Positions 30,775 to 40,470 are shown, counted from the first letter of the stretch. The stretch is DNA of 64,000 nucleotides from Anaerococcus pacaensis 9403502 (GCA_000308255.3 HG326665.1:61828-125827); one strand, 5' to 3'. Numbers and translations: made by a program. The notes: generated by a model not told the origin, from the sequence alone.

Positions 30775-31782
30775 TTATTTATTAAGTAAGTTTGAAATCA
30801 TCAATATTTTATTTATAACTTCTAGGTAGTTTATCCTAGTCAGCCCAACGATTCCAATATGCCCTATCACATCCTCATTTAATTTAAAGTATGAGGTTAT
30901 TACTGTGTTATCCTTTAGTTCATCTAGGCCATTTTCGTAGCCAATACTAATGTATAGGTCATTAAAGTCCCTATCACCGATTAGACTATTTACCTTATCC
31001 TTGCTATCAAATAGCTTAATAAATTCTTTAGCTCTGGCTAAGTCATCATATTCTTTGAAATTGAATATATTGCCTAGGCCCTCTATTTGAACATCTCTAT
31101 CAACTTCACCATAAGAATGAGATATCAGTCTCATCTGGATAAGTTCCATAAGTTTTTTATATTCGCTTAGCAAATTATCTTGTAGGTTTGTGAGATTATC
31201 TTCAATTTTAGATACATCAGACCCCACAATCGACTCTCTTAGAACATTGTTGATATATATGAGCTCATCTATACTTATGTCGTAATCTAAGTACATCCTT
31301 TCATTTAGGATTAGCCCATTGTCAAATATCACCAGTAGCAATACTTGATTTGAACTAATTTTTATAAGCTCCATATTAGAAATTTTTTTAATTTCATTTT
31401 GTAATGTAACCGATACTGCTGTTAGATTTGTAATATCAGCCAGTATCTTTGTTGCAGCCTCAACGATGTCTGTTGCATTGTGGTATCTCTTATCTAACAA
31501 GCTAGCAATCTCATTATTGAAACTATTATTCTTTTCGATGTTGTTTTCTAAGATATAGTCTACAAACATCCTATACCCCTTATCAGAAGGAAGCCTCCCA
31601 CTTGATGTATGAGCTTTTTCAATAAGTCCCATTTTTTCAAGAGAACTCATCTCATTTCTGATAGTCGCAGGCGATATATTCATATTGTAGTTATTTGCTA
31701 GTGACTTTGAACCTATGGGCTCGCCATCTATGATGTAAGAATCTATGATAGAGAATAATATTTCTAATTTTCTATCATTCAA
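30775..31782 (-). CDS. hrcA: Heat-inducible transcription repressor HrcA
   Basis: 335 residues. Winged helix (RKLEILFSIIDSYIIDGEPIGSKSLANNYNMNISPATIRNEMSSLEKMGLIEKAHTSSGRLPSDKGYR is the family start, in pieces GSKSLA, ATIRNEM, SSGRLPS) and a GAF-like C-terminal half with GHIGIVG-type ending. It binds CIRCE and is activated by GroE. The frame extends to a GTG at 31800 inside the CIRCE box; the true start is most likely TTG at 31782, 6 nt after AAAGGAG. First gene of the operon. Confidence 0.95.
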   Translation of the reverse strand: MNDRKLEILFSIIDSYIIDGEPIGSKSLANNYNMNISPATIRNEMSSLEKMGLIEKAHTSSGRLPSDKGYRMFVDYILENNIEKNNSFNNEIASLLDKRYHNATDIVEAATKILADITNLTAVSVTLQNEIKKISNMELIKISSNQVLLLVIFDNGLILNERMYLDYDISIDELIYINNVLRESIVGSDVSKIEDNLTNLQDNLLSEYKKLMELIQMRLISHSYGEVDRDVQIEGLGNIFNFKEYDDLARAKEFIKLFDSKDKVNSLIGDRDFNDLYISIGYENGLDELKDNTVITSYFKLNEDVIGHIGIVGLTRINYLEVINKILMISNLLNK

Positions 31783-31793
31783 CTTATACTCCT

Positions 31794-31820
31794 TTAGCAC
31801 TCATTGTCATCGACTGCTAA
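31794..31820 (-). promoter_or_regulatory. CIRCE operator
   Basis: TTAGCAGTC-N9-GAGTGCTAA on the minus strand, one mismatch from the CIRCE consensus TTAGCACTC-N9-GAGTGCTAA. It lies between the promoter and hrcA, overlapping the upstream part of the ribosome site. Confidence 0.95.
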
Positions 31821-31824
31821 TAAT

Positions 31825-31852
31825 AGTATACGGTGATAATTGTCAGTGTCAA
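31825..31852 (-). promoter_or_regulatory. Promoter of the hrcA-grpE-dnaK-dnaJ operon
   Basis: TTGACA (31847-31852) and TATACT (31825-31830), 16-bp spacer, directly upstream of CIRCE. Confidence 0.85.
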
Positions 31853-31862
31853 GTGGTAAGTG

Positions 31863-32987
31863 CTAAATAATTTCAATTAGAAATTCATTGGACAAATCCA
31901 TGCCTTTTTGGCTAAATCTAAAGGCCTCATCGATAACAAAAAAGTCTCTGTCTTTAAATTTATCTATTGCTTCTTTGTACTTGACTAAGAAGTTACTTCC
32001 AAACTTACTACTAAACTCATTTAGATTGATACCCGAAGTTTCGCGAAGTTTAAAAATAATATATTCGCTTTCGTAAGTTTCTTTATCAATAATAAAACTT
32101 TCCTTTATAGGAAGCTTATTTTTATTTATCATCTCATCATAGTGAATGAAATTTCTGGTGTTGTTGTATCTAGTATTTGACAAATATCCAGACCCACTCA
32201 TACCGAAGGCTATATATCCATCACCTTCCCAGTATTTTTTGTTGTGATATGACTCATAGCCATCCTTAGCAAAATTTGAGATTTCATAACGATTAAGACC
32301 AATTTGAGCTAGTTGATCTATTATAGAATGAAATATTTCCACCTCTTTATCATCATCCATAAGCTGAAGCTTTCCTTTATTATTCAGAGCATTAAATCTT
32401 GATCCTTCTTCAAGTATAAGCGAATACCAAGATAGATGTTCAGGGGAAATTTTTCTTATAATTTCTAGGTCATTTTCAATTGAGGCCATATCCTGACCTG
32501 GTAGGTTTAGCATGAGATCAAAGCTAACATTATCAAAGCCAACTGACCTTATTAAATCTATATCCCTTAGAGCTATATCGCTAGTGTGGTCCCTTCCGAT
32601 AGCCTTTAAAATATCATCGTCAAATGACTGGACTCCTAGAGATATGCGGTTTATGCCTAAATCCTTATAGGTAAGTAGTTTCTCTTTATCTATAGAATTG
32701 GGATTACATTCGATAGTAAATTCCACTGGGTTGACTTTGTGGAATTTTCTTATTTCATCCATTATCTCTTCGATATAATGAGGGTCTATATAAGAAGGTG
32801 TCCCTCCTCCGATATAGATTGAATCAATCTCAACATCAAGCCTATCTTGATAAAGTCTTATTTCTTTTTTTAGATTCATAACATAATTATCTATCCTATG
32901 CTCGACATTCATATATGCGCAAAAATCACAATAATAGCACTTTTTCGCACAGAAAGGAATGTGCACATAGCATCCTACTTTTTTCAT
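31863..32987 (-). CDS. hemW: Radical SAM heme chaperone HemW
   Basis: 374 residues. Starts MKKVGCYVHIPFCAKKCYYCDF, carrying the CxxxCxxC cluster motif plus the extra Cys of the HemN/HemW group; then IDSIYIGGGTPSYI and GINRISLGVQSFDD. It lacks the N-terminal extension of true coproporphyrinogen dehydrogenase, so HemW is favoured. Its usual place upstream of hrcA is kept. The stop is about 10 bp from the hrcA promoter. Confidence 0.92.
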   Translation of the reverse strand: MKKVGCYVHIPFCAKKCYYCDFCAYMNVEHRIDNYVMNLKKEIRLYQDRLDVEIDSIYIGGGTPSYIDPHYIEEIMDEIRKFHKVNPVEFTIECNPNSIDKEKLLTYKDLGINRISLGVQSFDDDILKAIGRDHTSDIALRDIDLIRSVGFDNVSFDLMLNLPGQDMASIENDLEIIRKISPEHLSWYSLILEEGSRFNALNNKGKLQLMDDDKEVEIFHSIIDQLAQIGLNRYEISNFAKDGYESYHNKKYWEGDGYIAFGMSGSGYLSNTRYNNTRNFIHYDEMINKNKLPIKESFIIDKETYESEYIIFKLRETSGINLNEFSSKFGSNFLVKYKEAIDKFKDRDFFVIDEAFRFSQKGMDLSNEFLIEII

Positions 32988-32997
32988 AACTTACTCC

Positions 32998-33027
32998 AAT
33001 AAAAAAGATGGCTCTTGCCACCTTTTT
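32998..33027 (-). terminator. Terminator after the reductase-like gene
   Basis: On the minus strand AGGTGGC, a 4-nt loop and GCCATCT run into six T, between the stop at 33026 and hemW. Confidence 0.82.
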
Positions 33028-33757
33028 ATATAATCATCTTATAATTTTCGAGTGTATTAAATACAATAGCTCTTTTATCATCACTCTTATCTATTATCAT
33101 ATCCTCATCAGCTACTCCAAGATTTCTTAGAGTGTAGAGTGTGTCAAGCACAAATACTTCGCTGCCTACTATATAGTAATAAGGATTTTCATTACCTTCT
33201 ACCACTTCAGCTAGCTTATCAAAATACTCTCTCCTGCTCTCTAGCCATAGTCTAATGCAAAGTGACCCATCTACATTGATAAATTCATCTTCAAATAAAT
33301 GATTATCTTTCTTGTTTACATTGATGCTAAGTAGCTCAGGTATACCAGAACTATCAGCTTCAAACGCCTTGATAAGAGGCCTCATAGTACTCATCGCAAT
33401 CCCCTGTGATAATAGGACTACTGGACGGCCATCGCGTCTTAGCTTCATGTGGGATTTGATTTTAAAAATAGTCACTTCATCACCAACTTCAAGGTCAGCT
33501 AGTGTTTTCTTAAAGATAGACTTTCTGATTGGAATTTTCGTAGTAAATCTAATATTACCCTCATCGGTTAGTGTATTGATACTCAAGTGATGGATGAGCT
33601 TTTTATTAACCTCTTCTCCGTCATCATAGCCTGGTAGGGCTAAGTGAAAGCTTGATCCTTCTTCCCAATCTAAGTGGTCTGGTTTTTCTATAGTATAAGT
33701 GAATACATTCATGTATTCTTCTTTTATATCTAATATTTTAACTTTATCTTTATCCAT
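33026..33757 (-). CDS. Ferredoxin-NADP reductase-like flavoprotein
   Basis: 243 residues. The FNR layout is seen: a beta-barrel FAD domain (residues 1-105; SFHLAL, KLIHHLSINTLTDEGNIRFTTK, LADLEVGDEVTIFK) and an NAD(P)-type domain (PVVLLSQGIAMSTMRPLI, YYYIVGSEVFVLDTLYTLRNLGVADEDMIIDK). The usual RxYS flavin motif is not clear (HHLSIN in its place). No [2Fe-2S] Cys cluster is present. Partner and substrate unknown. It is followed by its own terminator. Confidence 0.72.
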   Translation of the reverse strand: MDKDKVKILDIKEEYMNVFTYTIEKPDHLDWEEGSSFHLALPGYDDGEEVNKKLIHHLSINTLTDEGNIRFTTKIPIRKSIFKKTLADLEVGDEVTIFKIKSHMKLRRDGRPVVLLSQGIAMSTMRPLIKAFEADSSGIPELLSINVNKKDNHLFEDEFINVDGSLCIRLWLESRREYFDKLAEVVEGNENPYYYIVGSEVFVLDTLYTLRNLGVADEDMIIDKSDDKRAIVFNTLENYKMII

Positions 33758-33809
33758 GTTATCTCCTTAATTTATATTAAAGACAATAACATTATACCCC
33801 AATCAATTA

Positions 33810-34964
33810 TCAATCCTCGGGCACTTTTATATTTCTTTTGCCAATATTTAGCAAATTCCTTATATAGTCATAAAACTCTTTGTAATCATGTATCCAGTTA
33901 TCAAGAATACCAGATCTAATGAGGCCAACAATAAATATCATCAGTACCGGCATAAATATAGCCCCCAACACTCCAAAAAGTCGAAGACCCGCATAAAGAG
34001 CAATAACTGAAAGGAGAGGATGTATATCTGCGCTAGAGCCAATCACTTTTGGGGCAAGCACTTGTCGAATCCCTGACCATATAGCAAGAATAATTAGTAT
34101 GGCCACACCTTTTTGTGGATTTGTAAATATTAATACTTCTAGAATAGCCCATGGAATCATCACAATAACAGGTCCTATCATAGGTAGAAGATCTACTATT
34201 CCTATGAGGATAGCAATTGGAATGAAAAATTGCTGGCCTATTATTTTTAGAGCTATCAGCATAAGGATAGTACATAATAATGCTAGTTTTAGTTGTGCTT
34301 TTACATAATTCCAAGTCGAATTTTTAAAGACTTTTCTGACCAGGCTAATATTATCTCTAGATGAATCAGCTACTACTTGAGTGTACTTAAAGGCCGCTTT
34401 CTTCATTTCTCCAAGTATTATATAAAAAGCTACGATAAAAGTAATAGTAAAAAATATAGCATTGGATGAAGTATTTATAAAGGCTGATGTGAAGTTTAGG
34501 GTGATCTTAATAGCATTTGCCTGCAAGTTTTCAAAAAATTCTAAGGCAGACTTGAGTCCTGCCTGTATAGCATTGTGAACAAAAGTAGGCATAAGGTTGA
34601 TTTCGCTATTAATCTTTGCCATAAGCTCATTGGTCGATTTTACAATCTCATTCCAATTGGTAATTATATTTGTCACCAAGCCATTGACTTGATAAATCAA
34701 GATTTGAAATGCCCATAGAAAGATGATTAAAAAAATTATCAAAATTACAGTCCCTACTATATATGACACGGACTTATGCTTTATCGGCAGGGCATCGTCT
34801 ATTTTGTTTATAAGGGGCGCAATAATTAAACATAAGAAAAACGCAAGTATGACAGGCATAAGCGCATCAAATAAAGGCACTGCTAGATTTATAATGAAAA
34901 ATATAGCAAGTAATACAATCAATGTTCTAATTATAATGCGTTCGTAAAGTTTTTTAATATTCAT
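33810..34964 (-). CDS. AI-2E family (PerM/YdiK) membrane transporter
   Basis: 384 residues with about eight hydrophobic segments. N-terminal helices (IIIRTLIVLLAIFFIINLAVPLF, LMPVILAFFLCLIIAPLI), a long loop near residues 100-145, then VDLLPMIGPVIVMIPWAILEVLI and the late GGx-type segment IGSSADIHPLLSVIALYAGLRLFGVLGAIFMPV, which is the AI-2E_transport signature. Members export or antiport small solutes; function here unknown. It is divergent from the sigma factor gene. Confidence 0.88.
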   Translation of the reverse strand: MNIKKLYERIIIRTLIVLLAIFFIINLAVPLFDALMPVILAFFLCLIIAPLINKIDDALPIKHKSVSYIVGTVILIIFLIIFLWAFQILIYQVNGLVTNIITNWNEIVKSTNELMAKINSEINLMPTFVHNAIQAGLKSALEFFENLQANAIKITLNFTSAFINTSSNAIFFTITFIVAFYIILGEMKKAAFKYTQVVADSSRDNISLVRKVFKNSTWNYVKAQLKLALLCTILMLIALKIIGQQFFIPIAILIGIVDLLPMIGPVIVMIPWAILEVLIFTNPQKGVAILIILAIWSGIRQVLAPKVIGSSADIHPLLSVIALYAGLRLFGVLGAIFMPVLMIFIVGLIRSGILDNWIHDYKEFYDYIRNLLNIGKRNIKVPED

Positions 34965-35068
34965 AATATATCCTTAGATTTAATATTTATATTATATCAC
35001 AATAGAAAAAGTTTTTTTATATTGTAAGGTTTATTTAACATAAGAGTCTAATAAGTAAGGAGGGCGAA

Positions 35069-35557
35069 ATGGATATAGAAAAAATTTATAAATTATACTT
35101 CGAAGACATCTACAAATTTCTGCTCTCTTTGACCAAAAATAAGGAAATAGCCCAGGATATCACAAGCGAAACTTTTCTAAAGGTTATTAATAACATGGAA
35201 AAAGTAAACCAAGCTACAAATATCAAATCATATTTATTTACCATAGCCAAAAATACCTATATAACCTATTATAACCGCAACAAAATATTTATAGTTACTG
35301 AAGATATAGAAAAGTTTGATAGGGGTATGGCATCATTTGAAGATGATTTAATTTTAGAATCAGAGCTAGCAAAGTTTAATAAAGCTATTAATAAACTAGA
35401 TGAACCGCAAAGATCTATAGTAAAGCTTAGGCTTGGTGAAATGGATTTTGATAGTATTGGCAGAATTTATGGCAAAACTGCTAATTGGGCTTGTGTGAAT
35501 TTTTATAGGGCTAAGGATAAACTTAGAAAATATATGGAGGATGATTATGAATTGTGA
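35069..35557 (+). CDS. ECF-type RNA polymerase sigma factor
   Basis: 162 residues. Region 2 (residues about 5-70: YKLYFEDIYKFLLSLTKNKEIAQDITSETFLKVI) and region 4 (about 105-160: INKLDEPQRSIVKLRLGEMDFDSIGRIYGKTANWACVNFYRAKDKLRKYM) with no region 3, the ECF plan. Ribosome site TAAGGAGGGCGAA. It overlaps the anti-sigma gene by 11 bp, so the two are made together. Target genes unknown; autoregulation is typical. Confidence 0.93.
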   Translation: MDIEKIYKLYFEDIYKFLLSLTKNKEIAQDITSETFLKVINNMEKVNQATNIKSYLFTIAKNTYITYYNRNKIFIVTEDIEKFDRGMASFEDDLILESELAKFNKAINKLDEPQRSIVKLRLGEMDFDSIGRIYGKTANWACVNFYRAKDKLRKYMEDDYEL

Positions 35558-36440
35558 TGTAATTAAAGATTTGATACCGCTGGTCAAAGAGGATTTGGCA
35601 AGTGCGGAAAGTGATAGATTAGTAAAAGAGCATATAAAAACTTGTGATGAGTGCAGAACTTTCTATGATGATTTAGATAATAATTTAGTTCCTAGCGAAG
35701 TTAAAGAACATACTCCTTTAAATTTTATAGCAAAATCAATCAATAAAGACCGCATGCTTTATGGGTTTATGATAGGTTCTTTACTACTTAGTATATTTCT
35801 AGTGCTAGCATCATTTTTAACCTACCCCCACCCTGTCGAATATAAGGATGGACTAATTACTAAAAATCTAGAAGGAGATATAATCACTCTTAATTTCTCA
35901 GACGAAGTGACCAGGACTTATTTAGACTGGGGTACTTATGATGGCGCTGACATCGCTTATGTAGACGGCAGCTACACCTACCTTGATAGGATCCTTGGCG
36001 GGAGGTCTGTAGGCATTGTTCTTAATAAATCAAAAGTAGATTCTATTTTGTATAACAATAATAATGATACGGCTGCTAAGGTTATCTATGATCCAAAATC
36101 ACATTTCTTAAATGCTGGTGGCACATCCCTACCAAGACTTGTTTTGTCCATGTATTTAAGGCTAGCGATGGGTATATTCATTATATTTTTGATATTAGTC
36201 TTAACTATTTTTAGAAAAAAATCAAAATATACCAAAATTAGAATATTATATGTACCTATTTCCTATATAATTGCAACTTTCTTAATCAAAGGATCAGACC
36301 TAACAAGTCACCATCTAGTAAGAGATTTAGTCTACATATTACTAACTAGTCTTGCTATTTACCTATTAGTAATATCTCTTAGTTTACATTTTGAAAGAAA
36401 AAATAGACTTACGACTAATCTGGGTAATAGTTTAATATAA
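35547..36440 (+). CDS. Zinc-finger anti-sigma factor, membrane-bound
   Basis: About 297 residues. A cytoplasmic anti-sigma domain of the zf-HC2 type: MNCDVIKDLIPLVKEDLASAESDRLVKEHIKTCDECR gives the HxxxCxxC zinc motif (pieces EHIKTCDEC). A membrane helix follows (about residues 70-92), then an extracytoplasmic region of about 110 residues, then three or four C-terminal helices. GGAGGATGATT supports the ATG at 35547 over the one at 35541. It probably holds the upstream sigma factor at the membrane until a signal arrives. Confidence 0.88.
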   Translation: MNCDVIKDLIPLVKEDLASAESDRLVKEHIKTCDECRTFYDDLDNNLVPSEVKEHTPLNFIAKSINKDRMLYGFMIGSLLLSIFLVLASFLTYPHPVEYKDGLITKNLEGDIITLNFSDEVTRTYLDWGTYDGADIAYVDGSYTYLDRILGGRSVGIVLNKSKVDSILYNNNNDTAAKVIYDPKSHFLNAGGTSLPRLVLSMYLRLAMGIFIIFLILVLTIFRKKSKYTKIRILYVPISYIIATFLIKGSDLTSHHLVRDLVYILLTSLAIYLLVISLSLHFERKNRLTTNLGNSLI

Positions 36441-36458
36441 TAAACATTAGGAGGACAT

Positions 36459-36821
36459 ATGTTAGACCACATTTCACTTCAAGTTTCAGACGTAGCTAAA
36501 TCAAAAGATTTCTATGAACAAGTGCTAGCAGAGATTGGCATGAGTAAAAATGTTGAGTATGATGATGCAGTTGCCTTTGGCGTTAAAGAAAGCACAACCG
36601 CTTACGAATTTTGGGTTGTACAGGGCGAACCAAATAAATTCCACGTAGCTTTTAGAGTGAATTCACGTGACGAAGTAGAAAACTTCTACAACAAGGCTAT
36701 AGAACTCGGTGCAACTGATAATGGCGGCCCAGGAATACGAGAAAAATATGCACCAAATTATTATGCAGCATTTTTCCATGACTTTGATGGCAACAATATC
36801 AAAGCAGTATATTACGAATAG
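36459..36821 (+). CDS. VOC-family (glyoxalase/bleomycin resistance fold) protein
   Basis: 120 residues. Starts MLDHISLQVSDVAKSKDFYEQVLAEIG and ends APNYYAAFFHDFDGNNIKAVYYE; the paired beta-alpha-beta units carry His and Glu residues placed as VOC metal ligands (H4, H near FHVAFRV, E at the end). Reaction unknown. AGGAGGACAT ribosome site. It follows the anti-sigma gene by 18 bp and probably shares its transcript. Confidence 0.88.
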   Translation: MLDHISLQVSDVAKSKDFYEQVLAEIGMSKNVEYDDAVAFGVKESTTAYEFWVVQGEPNKFHVAFRVNSRDEVENFYNKAIELGATDNGGPGIREKYAPNYYAAFFHDFDGNNIKAVYYE

Positions 36822-36850
36822 AAAAAGCGACCGGCTGGTCGCTTTTTGTA
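36820..36850. terminator. Bidirectional terminator
   Basis: A perfect 11-bp stem AAAAAGCGACC/GGTCGCTTTTT with a 4-nt loop, between the convergent VOC and 3-hydroxyacyl-CoA dehydrogenase genes. Confidence 0.9.
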
Positions 36851-36880
36851 TGCTTAATTTTAAATATATTGTTTTCAGAT

Positions 36881-37831
36881 CTAATACTTGTAGAATCCTT
36901 CTCCAGTTTCTTTACCCTTTAGTCCTTTTTCAGCTCTGTCGTTTAGTTTTACTAAAGCCTTAGCTAGGTTACTATCTGGGTCTTTGGCAGCTGGGTTCAT
37001 TGACATGATATTGATAACTGTTGTGATGCCTACAGTGTCTATGATTTCAAATGGGCCTTTTGGTGAGCCTGTACCGATTTTCCAGTCCATATCGATATCT
37101 TCATAATCTGCTACTTCACCACCATAAAGATTTAGACCAGCTGTAATAAGTGGAACGAGTATTGAGTTTAGAATGTAGCCTGGTTGTTCTTTTTTGATAA
37201 CTGCTGGATACATGCCTATATTTCTTGCAAATTCTACAACCGTATCAAAGGCTTCATCACTTGTTGTATCATGACGCATTACTTCAGCCAGGTTTTGTCT
37301 GTGGATGTTGTTTGCAAAGTGTAGTGATAGGTATTTATCTTCTCTGCCAGTATATTCTTTAAATTGAGAAGGCATGAGTGTTGATGAGTTTGTTACTATG
37401 ATAGCATCTTCCTTTAAGATAGGAGCTATAGACTCGTAAAAAGCAACTTTTTCATCAGGGATTTCTGCAATTGCTTCTATAACTAAATCAGCATCCTTAA
37501 AACCTTCTTCGAGATCTGATGTGTATTTGATATTTGCAAAAGCATCTTCGTTTGATTTTCTAAGTTCTTCTATACTTTCAACTGTGATATCATCTACGCT
37601 ATTAAAAAATGATCTAGGATAGTTTGCTTTTGGGTCGCCTATATAAGATCCAGCCATTTCTAATTCACTATTATAGATATTGTGAATATTTTCTACTCTT
37701 GGTTTTACCCTATCAATTGAGCCTTCGCTTCTACCCCAAATAGTTACATTGTATCCTTTAAATGAAGAAATATAAGCAATTTGTGCTCCTAGCACGCCGC
37801 CGCCTGCTATTGTTACATTTTTAATTTCCAT
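36881..37831 (-). CDS. 3-hydroxyacyl-CoA dehydrogenase family protein
   Basis: 316 residues. NAD domain start MEIKNVTIAGGGVLGAQIA; the catalytic His is in SLHFANNIHRQNLAEV and the C-terminal dimer domain has QPGYILNSILVPLITAGLNL and GTGSPKGPFEIIDTVG. A longer frame to 37873 lacks a ribosome site, whereas AAAGGAGATATT precedes 37831. It is about 30 residues longer than clostridial 3-hydroxybutyryl-CoA dehydrogenase because of an insert after residue 45. It may act in butyrate-type fermentation, but no thiolase or crotonase is nearby. Confidence 0.9.
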   Translation of the reverse strand: MEIKNVTIAGGGVLGAQIAYISSFKGYNVTIWGRSEGSIDRVKPRVENIHNIYNSELEMAGSYIGDPKANYPRSFFNSVDDITVESIEELRKSNEDAFANIKYTSDLEEGFKDADLVIEAIAEIPDEKVAFYESIAPILKEDAIIVTNSSTLMPSQFKEYTGREDKYLSLHFANNIHRQNLAEVMRHDTTSDEAFDTVVEFARNIGMYPAVIKKEQPGYILNSILVPLITAGLNLYGGEVADYEDIDMDWKIGTGSPKGPFEIIDTVGITTVINIMSMNPAAKDPDSNLAKALVKLNDRAEKGLKGKETGEGFYKY

Positions 37832-37856
37832 AATATCTCCTTTTATATGTTCTATC

Positions 37857-37910
37857 AAAAATAATACCCACAAAATAAGTGTTAAAACTATTTGCGGGTA
37901 TTATTTTTCT
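37857..37910 (-). terminator. Terminator after lepA
   Basis: Long stem (arms about 37859-37875 and 37891-37907) followed on the minus strand by TTTTTGAT; it lies directly after the lepA stop. Confidence 0.75.
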
Positions 37911-37913
37911 TAT

Positions 37914-39734
37914 TTAATTACCATTTTCGTCATCATACTTAAGTACTGCTAGGAATGCATCTTGTGGCACTTCTACGCTACCAAGTTGGCGCATGCGTTT
38001 TTTACCTTCTTTTTGTTTTTCAAGGAGTTTTTTCTTTCTAGATATATCCCCACCGTAGCACTTGGCAATAACGTCTTTTCTAAGCGCTCTTACAGTCTCA
38101 CGTGCAATAACCTTTCCACCTATAGCAGCTTGGATTGGCACTGCAAATTGTTGGCGTGGAATCTCGTCTTTTAATTTTTCTACTATACCACGACCACGTG
38201 CATAAGCACTATCTCTGTGAACTATGATTGACAGAGCATCTACTACCTCATCGTTGATTAGGATTTCCAGTTTGACTAGGTTAGATGGTTCATAACCTAT
38301 CACTTCATAATCAAGCGACGCATAGCCACGAGTTCTTGATTTTAAGCTATCAAAGAAGTTATAGATTACTTCATTGAGTGGGAGTTTGTATTTGATTGAA
38401 ACTCTTGTTTCATCTATATAGGTCATATTTATCATTTCCCCACGGCGAGATTGGCCCAGATTCATGACTTGGCCAATGTAATCTGATGGAGAGATGATTT
38501 CTGCCATAGTTATTGGCTCTTCTATAAACTCGATTGTTGCTGGATCTGGAAAATCATTTGGGTTTTGGATTTCTTTTATCTCATCAGAACCCCTCGTTTT
38601 TACCCTATATATAACTGATGGTGCTGTTGCAATAATATTTAGGTCATATTCACGCTCAAGCCTTTGAGTGATGATGTCCATGTGGAGTAGACCTAAAAAT
38701 CCTGCACGAAGACCGACACCTAGGGCTTGAGAATTTTCTTGTTCAAATACCAGGGCAGCATCATTTACTTGGAGCTTTTCTAAGGCATCGCGAAGTTTAT
38801 CAAAGCTTTCGCCCTCAGCAGGATAGATTCCAGAATAAACCATAGGAAGGACTTCTTTGTAGCCTGACAGAGGCGCATCAGTTGGCTTATCCTTGTGAGT
38901 AATCGTATCCCCTACTCTAGCATCCTTTACTTCTTTTATAGAAGCTTCGATGAAACCTACATCTCCACTACGAAGTTCCTTAGTTTCGATGCGGTTTTTC
39001 ATAGTATAGCCTACAGTGTTTACCTCATAGGACTTACCTGTATTCATCATTTTGATCATATCACCAGGACGAACTACGCCTTCAAATACTCTGACATAGC
39101 AGATTACTCCACGATATGAGTCATAATAGGAATCAAAGATAAGGGCCTTTAGCGGTTTATCATCATGGTCTTCGGGCGCTGGTATATTTTCTACTATATC
39201 TTCTAATACATCCTCGATATTAAGACCAGTTTTAGCAGAAACTAGAGGGATACCTTCAGTAGCAAGGCCTATTTGGTTTTCAATTTCTTTTTTGATCTCA
39301 TCAGGTCTGGCTGATGGCAGATCAATTTTATTTAGTACAGGTAGTATCTCAAGATCTTGTTCGAGTGCCAAATATGTGTTGGCAAGTGTTTGCGCTTCCA
39401 CACCTTGGCTGGCATCTACTACGAGTATTGCTCCCTCGCATGCTTTAAGTGATCTAGATACTTCGTAGTTAAAATCTACGTGGCCTGGTGTATCAATTAG
39501 GTTTAGATCATAGACTTTGCCATCTTTTGCTGCGTAGTGGATTTTGATTGATTTAAGCTTTATAGTTATCCCACGTTCACGCTCTAAGTCCATATCATCT
39601 AGCATTTGGTTGCTCATCTCACGTTCTGATAGACCTTCGGATTTTTCAATCAGCCTATCAGCAAGAGTTGATTTCCCATGGTCGATATGGGCTATGATGG
39701 AAAAGTTACGTATGTTGTCTTTATAAGCTGTCAT
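37914..39734 (-). CDS. lepA: Elongation factor 4 (back-translocase)
   Basis: 606 residues. GTPase with [29 protein letters not shown] and [13 protein letters not shown]-like domains II, III and V, and the LepA-specific C-terminal domain ([36 protein letters not shown], read in pieces). Acts on stalled ribosomes. It lies 3 bp after lepB. Confidence 0.98.
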   Translation of the reverse strand: MTAYKDNIRNFSIIAHIDHGKSTLADRLIEKSEGLSEREMSNQMLDDMDLERERGITIKLKSIKIHYAAKDGKVYDLNLIDTPGHVDFNYEVSRSLKACEGAILVVDASQGVEAQTLANTYLALEQDLEILPVLNKIDLPSARPDEIKKEIENQIGLATEGIPLVSAKTGLNIEDVLEDIVENIPAPEDHDDKPLKALIFDSYYDSYRGVICYVRVFEGVVRPGDMIKMMNTGKSYEVNTVGYTMKNRIETKELRSGDVGFIEASIKEVKDARVGDTITHKDKPTDAPLSGYKEVLPMVYSGIYPAEGESFDKLRDALEKLQVNDAALVFEQENSQALGVGLRAGFLGLLHMDIITQRLEREYDLNIIATAPSVIYRVKTRGSDEIKEIQNPNDFPDPATIEFIEEPITMAEIISPSDYIGQVMNLGQSRRGEMINMTYIDETRVSIKYKLPLNEVIYNFFDSLKSRTRGYASLDYEVIGYEPSNLVKLEILINDEVVDALSIIVHRDSAYARGRGIVEKLKDEIPRQQFAVPIQAAIGGKVIARETVRALRKDVIAKCYGGDISRKKKLLEKQKEGKKRMRQLGSVEVPQDAFLAVLKYDDENGN

Positions 39735-39737
39735 AAA

Positions 39738-40358
39738 TTAGTTTGCTCCATAAGGGTTGTTGTCTATTAGTCCAAAGTCAGAAAATGGATAGAATCTAAT
39801 AAAGGCATGGCCTACTATATCTTGCTTTAGTATTGGTCCAAATCTTCTAGAATCGTTGCTGGCTCCTTCTAGCCTATTATCCCCCATCACAAAATATTGG
39901 TCATCAAATAGATACCATTCTGTGTATTCTGAATCAGGCAGGGTGTAGTCTACAGATGTATATGGCTCGATTAATTCTTCTCCATTTATATATACTTTCT
40001 CATCGGAAAGTTTGACTGTATCACCAGGTTCTCCAACAATTCTTTTTACATATAGTCGATTAGGATAGTCTGGTGCCTTAAGGATAATTATATCTCCCCT
40101 GCTATAATCACCAAAATGCTTACCAATTTTGTTGACCATTAGCATATCATCGTGGTGGAGAGTGTTTAGCATGGACTCACCAGATACGCGGGTAGCATCC
40201 ATGATGAATTGCTTGATAAATATAGCTATTAATAAGGCAATAGCAAAAGTCTTTATCCAATCAAGGACAGCTTCTTTTGTGCTTTGTTTTTTTGGTTCTT
40301 TATCTTTATTATTATTTTCTGGTTCTATTATTTTAACTTTTTTTATTTCTTCACTCAT
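39738..40358 (-). CDS. lepB: Signal peptidase I
   Basis: 206 residues. One N-terminal membrane helix (AVLDWIKTFAIALLIAIFIKQFI), catalytic Ser in RVSGESMLNTL, catalytic Lys in RLYVKRIVGEPGDTV, and the late FVMGDNRLEGASNDSRRFG box. Removes signal peptides outside the membrane. GAAAGGATATATAA ribosome site. Operon with lepA. Confidence 0.96.
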   Translation of the reverse strand: MSEEIKKVKIIEPENNNKDKEPKKQSTKEAVLDWIKTFAIALLIAIFIKQFIMDATRVSGESMLNTLHHDDMLMVNKIGKHFGDYSRGDIIILKAPDYPNRLYVKRIVGEPGDTVKLSDEKVYINGEELIEPYTSVDYTLPDSEYTEWYLFDDQYFVMGDNRLEGASNDSRRFGPILKQDIVGHAFIRFYPFSDFGLIDNNPYGAN

Positions 40359-40385
40359 TTATATATCCTTTCATTCATTATTATA

Positions 40386-40414
40386 TTATAAACTAAAATC
40401 CCAAAACTACCAAT
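40386..40414 (-). promoter_or_regulatory. Promoter of lepB-lepA
   Basis: TTGGTA (40409-40414) and TATAAT (40386-40391) with a 17-bp spacer on the minus strand. Confidence 0.7.
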
Positions 40415-40441
40415 TAATATAAGTCTTTTTTTGTATCGGAC

Positions 40442-40470
40442 TTGTAAGATTTGTAAACTTATGGTAGAAT
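40442..40470 (+). promoter_or_regulatory. Promoter of rpsT
   Basis: TTGTAA (40442-40447) and TAGAAT (40465-40470) with a 17-bp spacer, about 45 bp before the start codon; back to back with the lepB promoter. Confidence 0.7.

Noticed and set aside
31853-31866. Possible second CIRCE half-site near hemW stop
   Set aside because: Only one arm (TTAGCACTT) is present, with no partner at N9.
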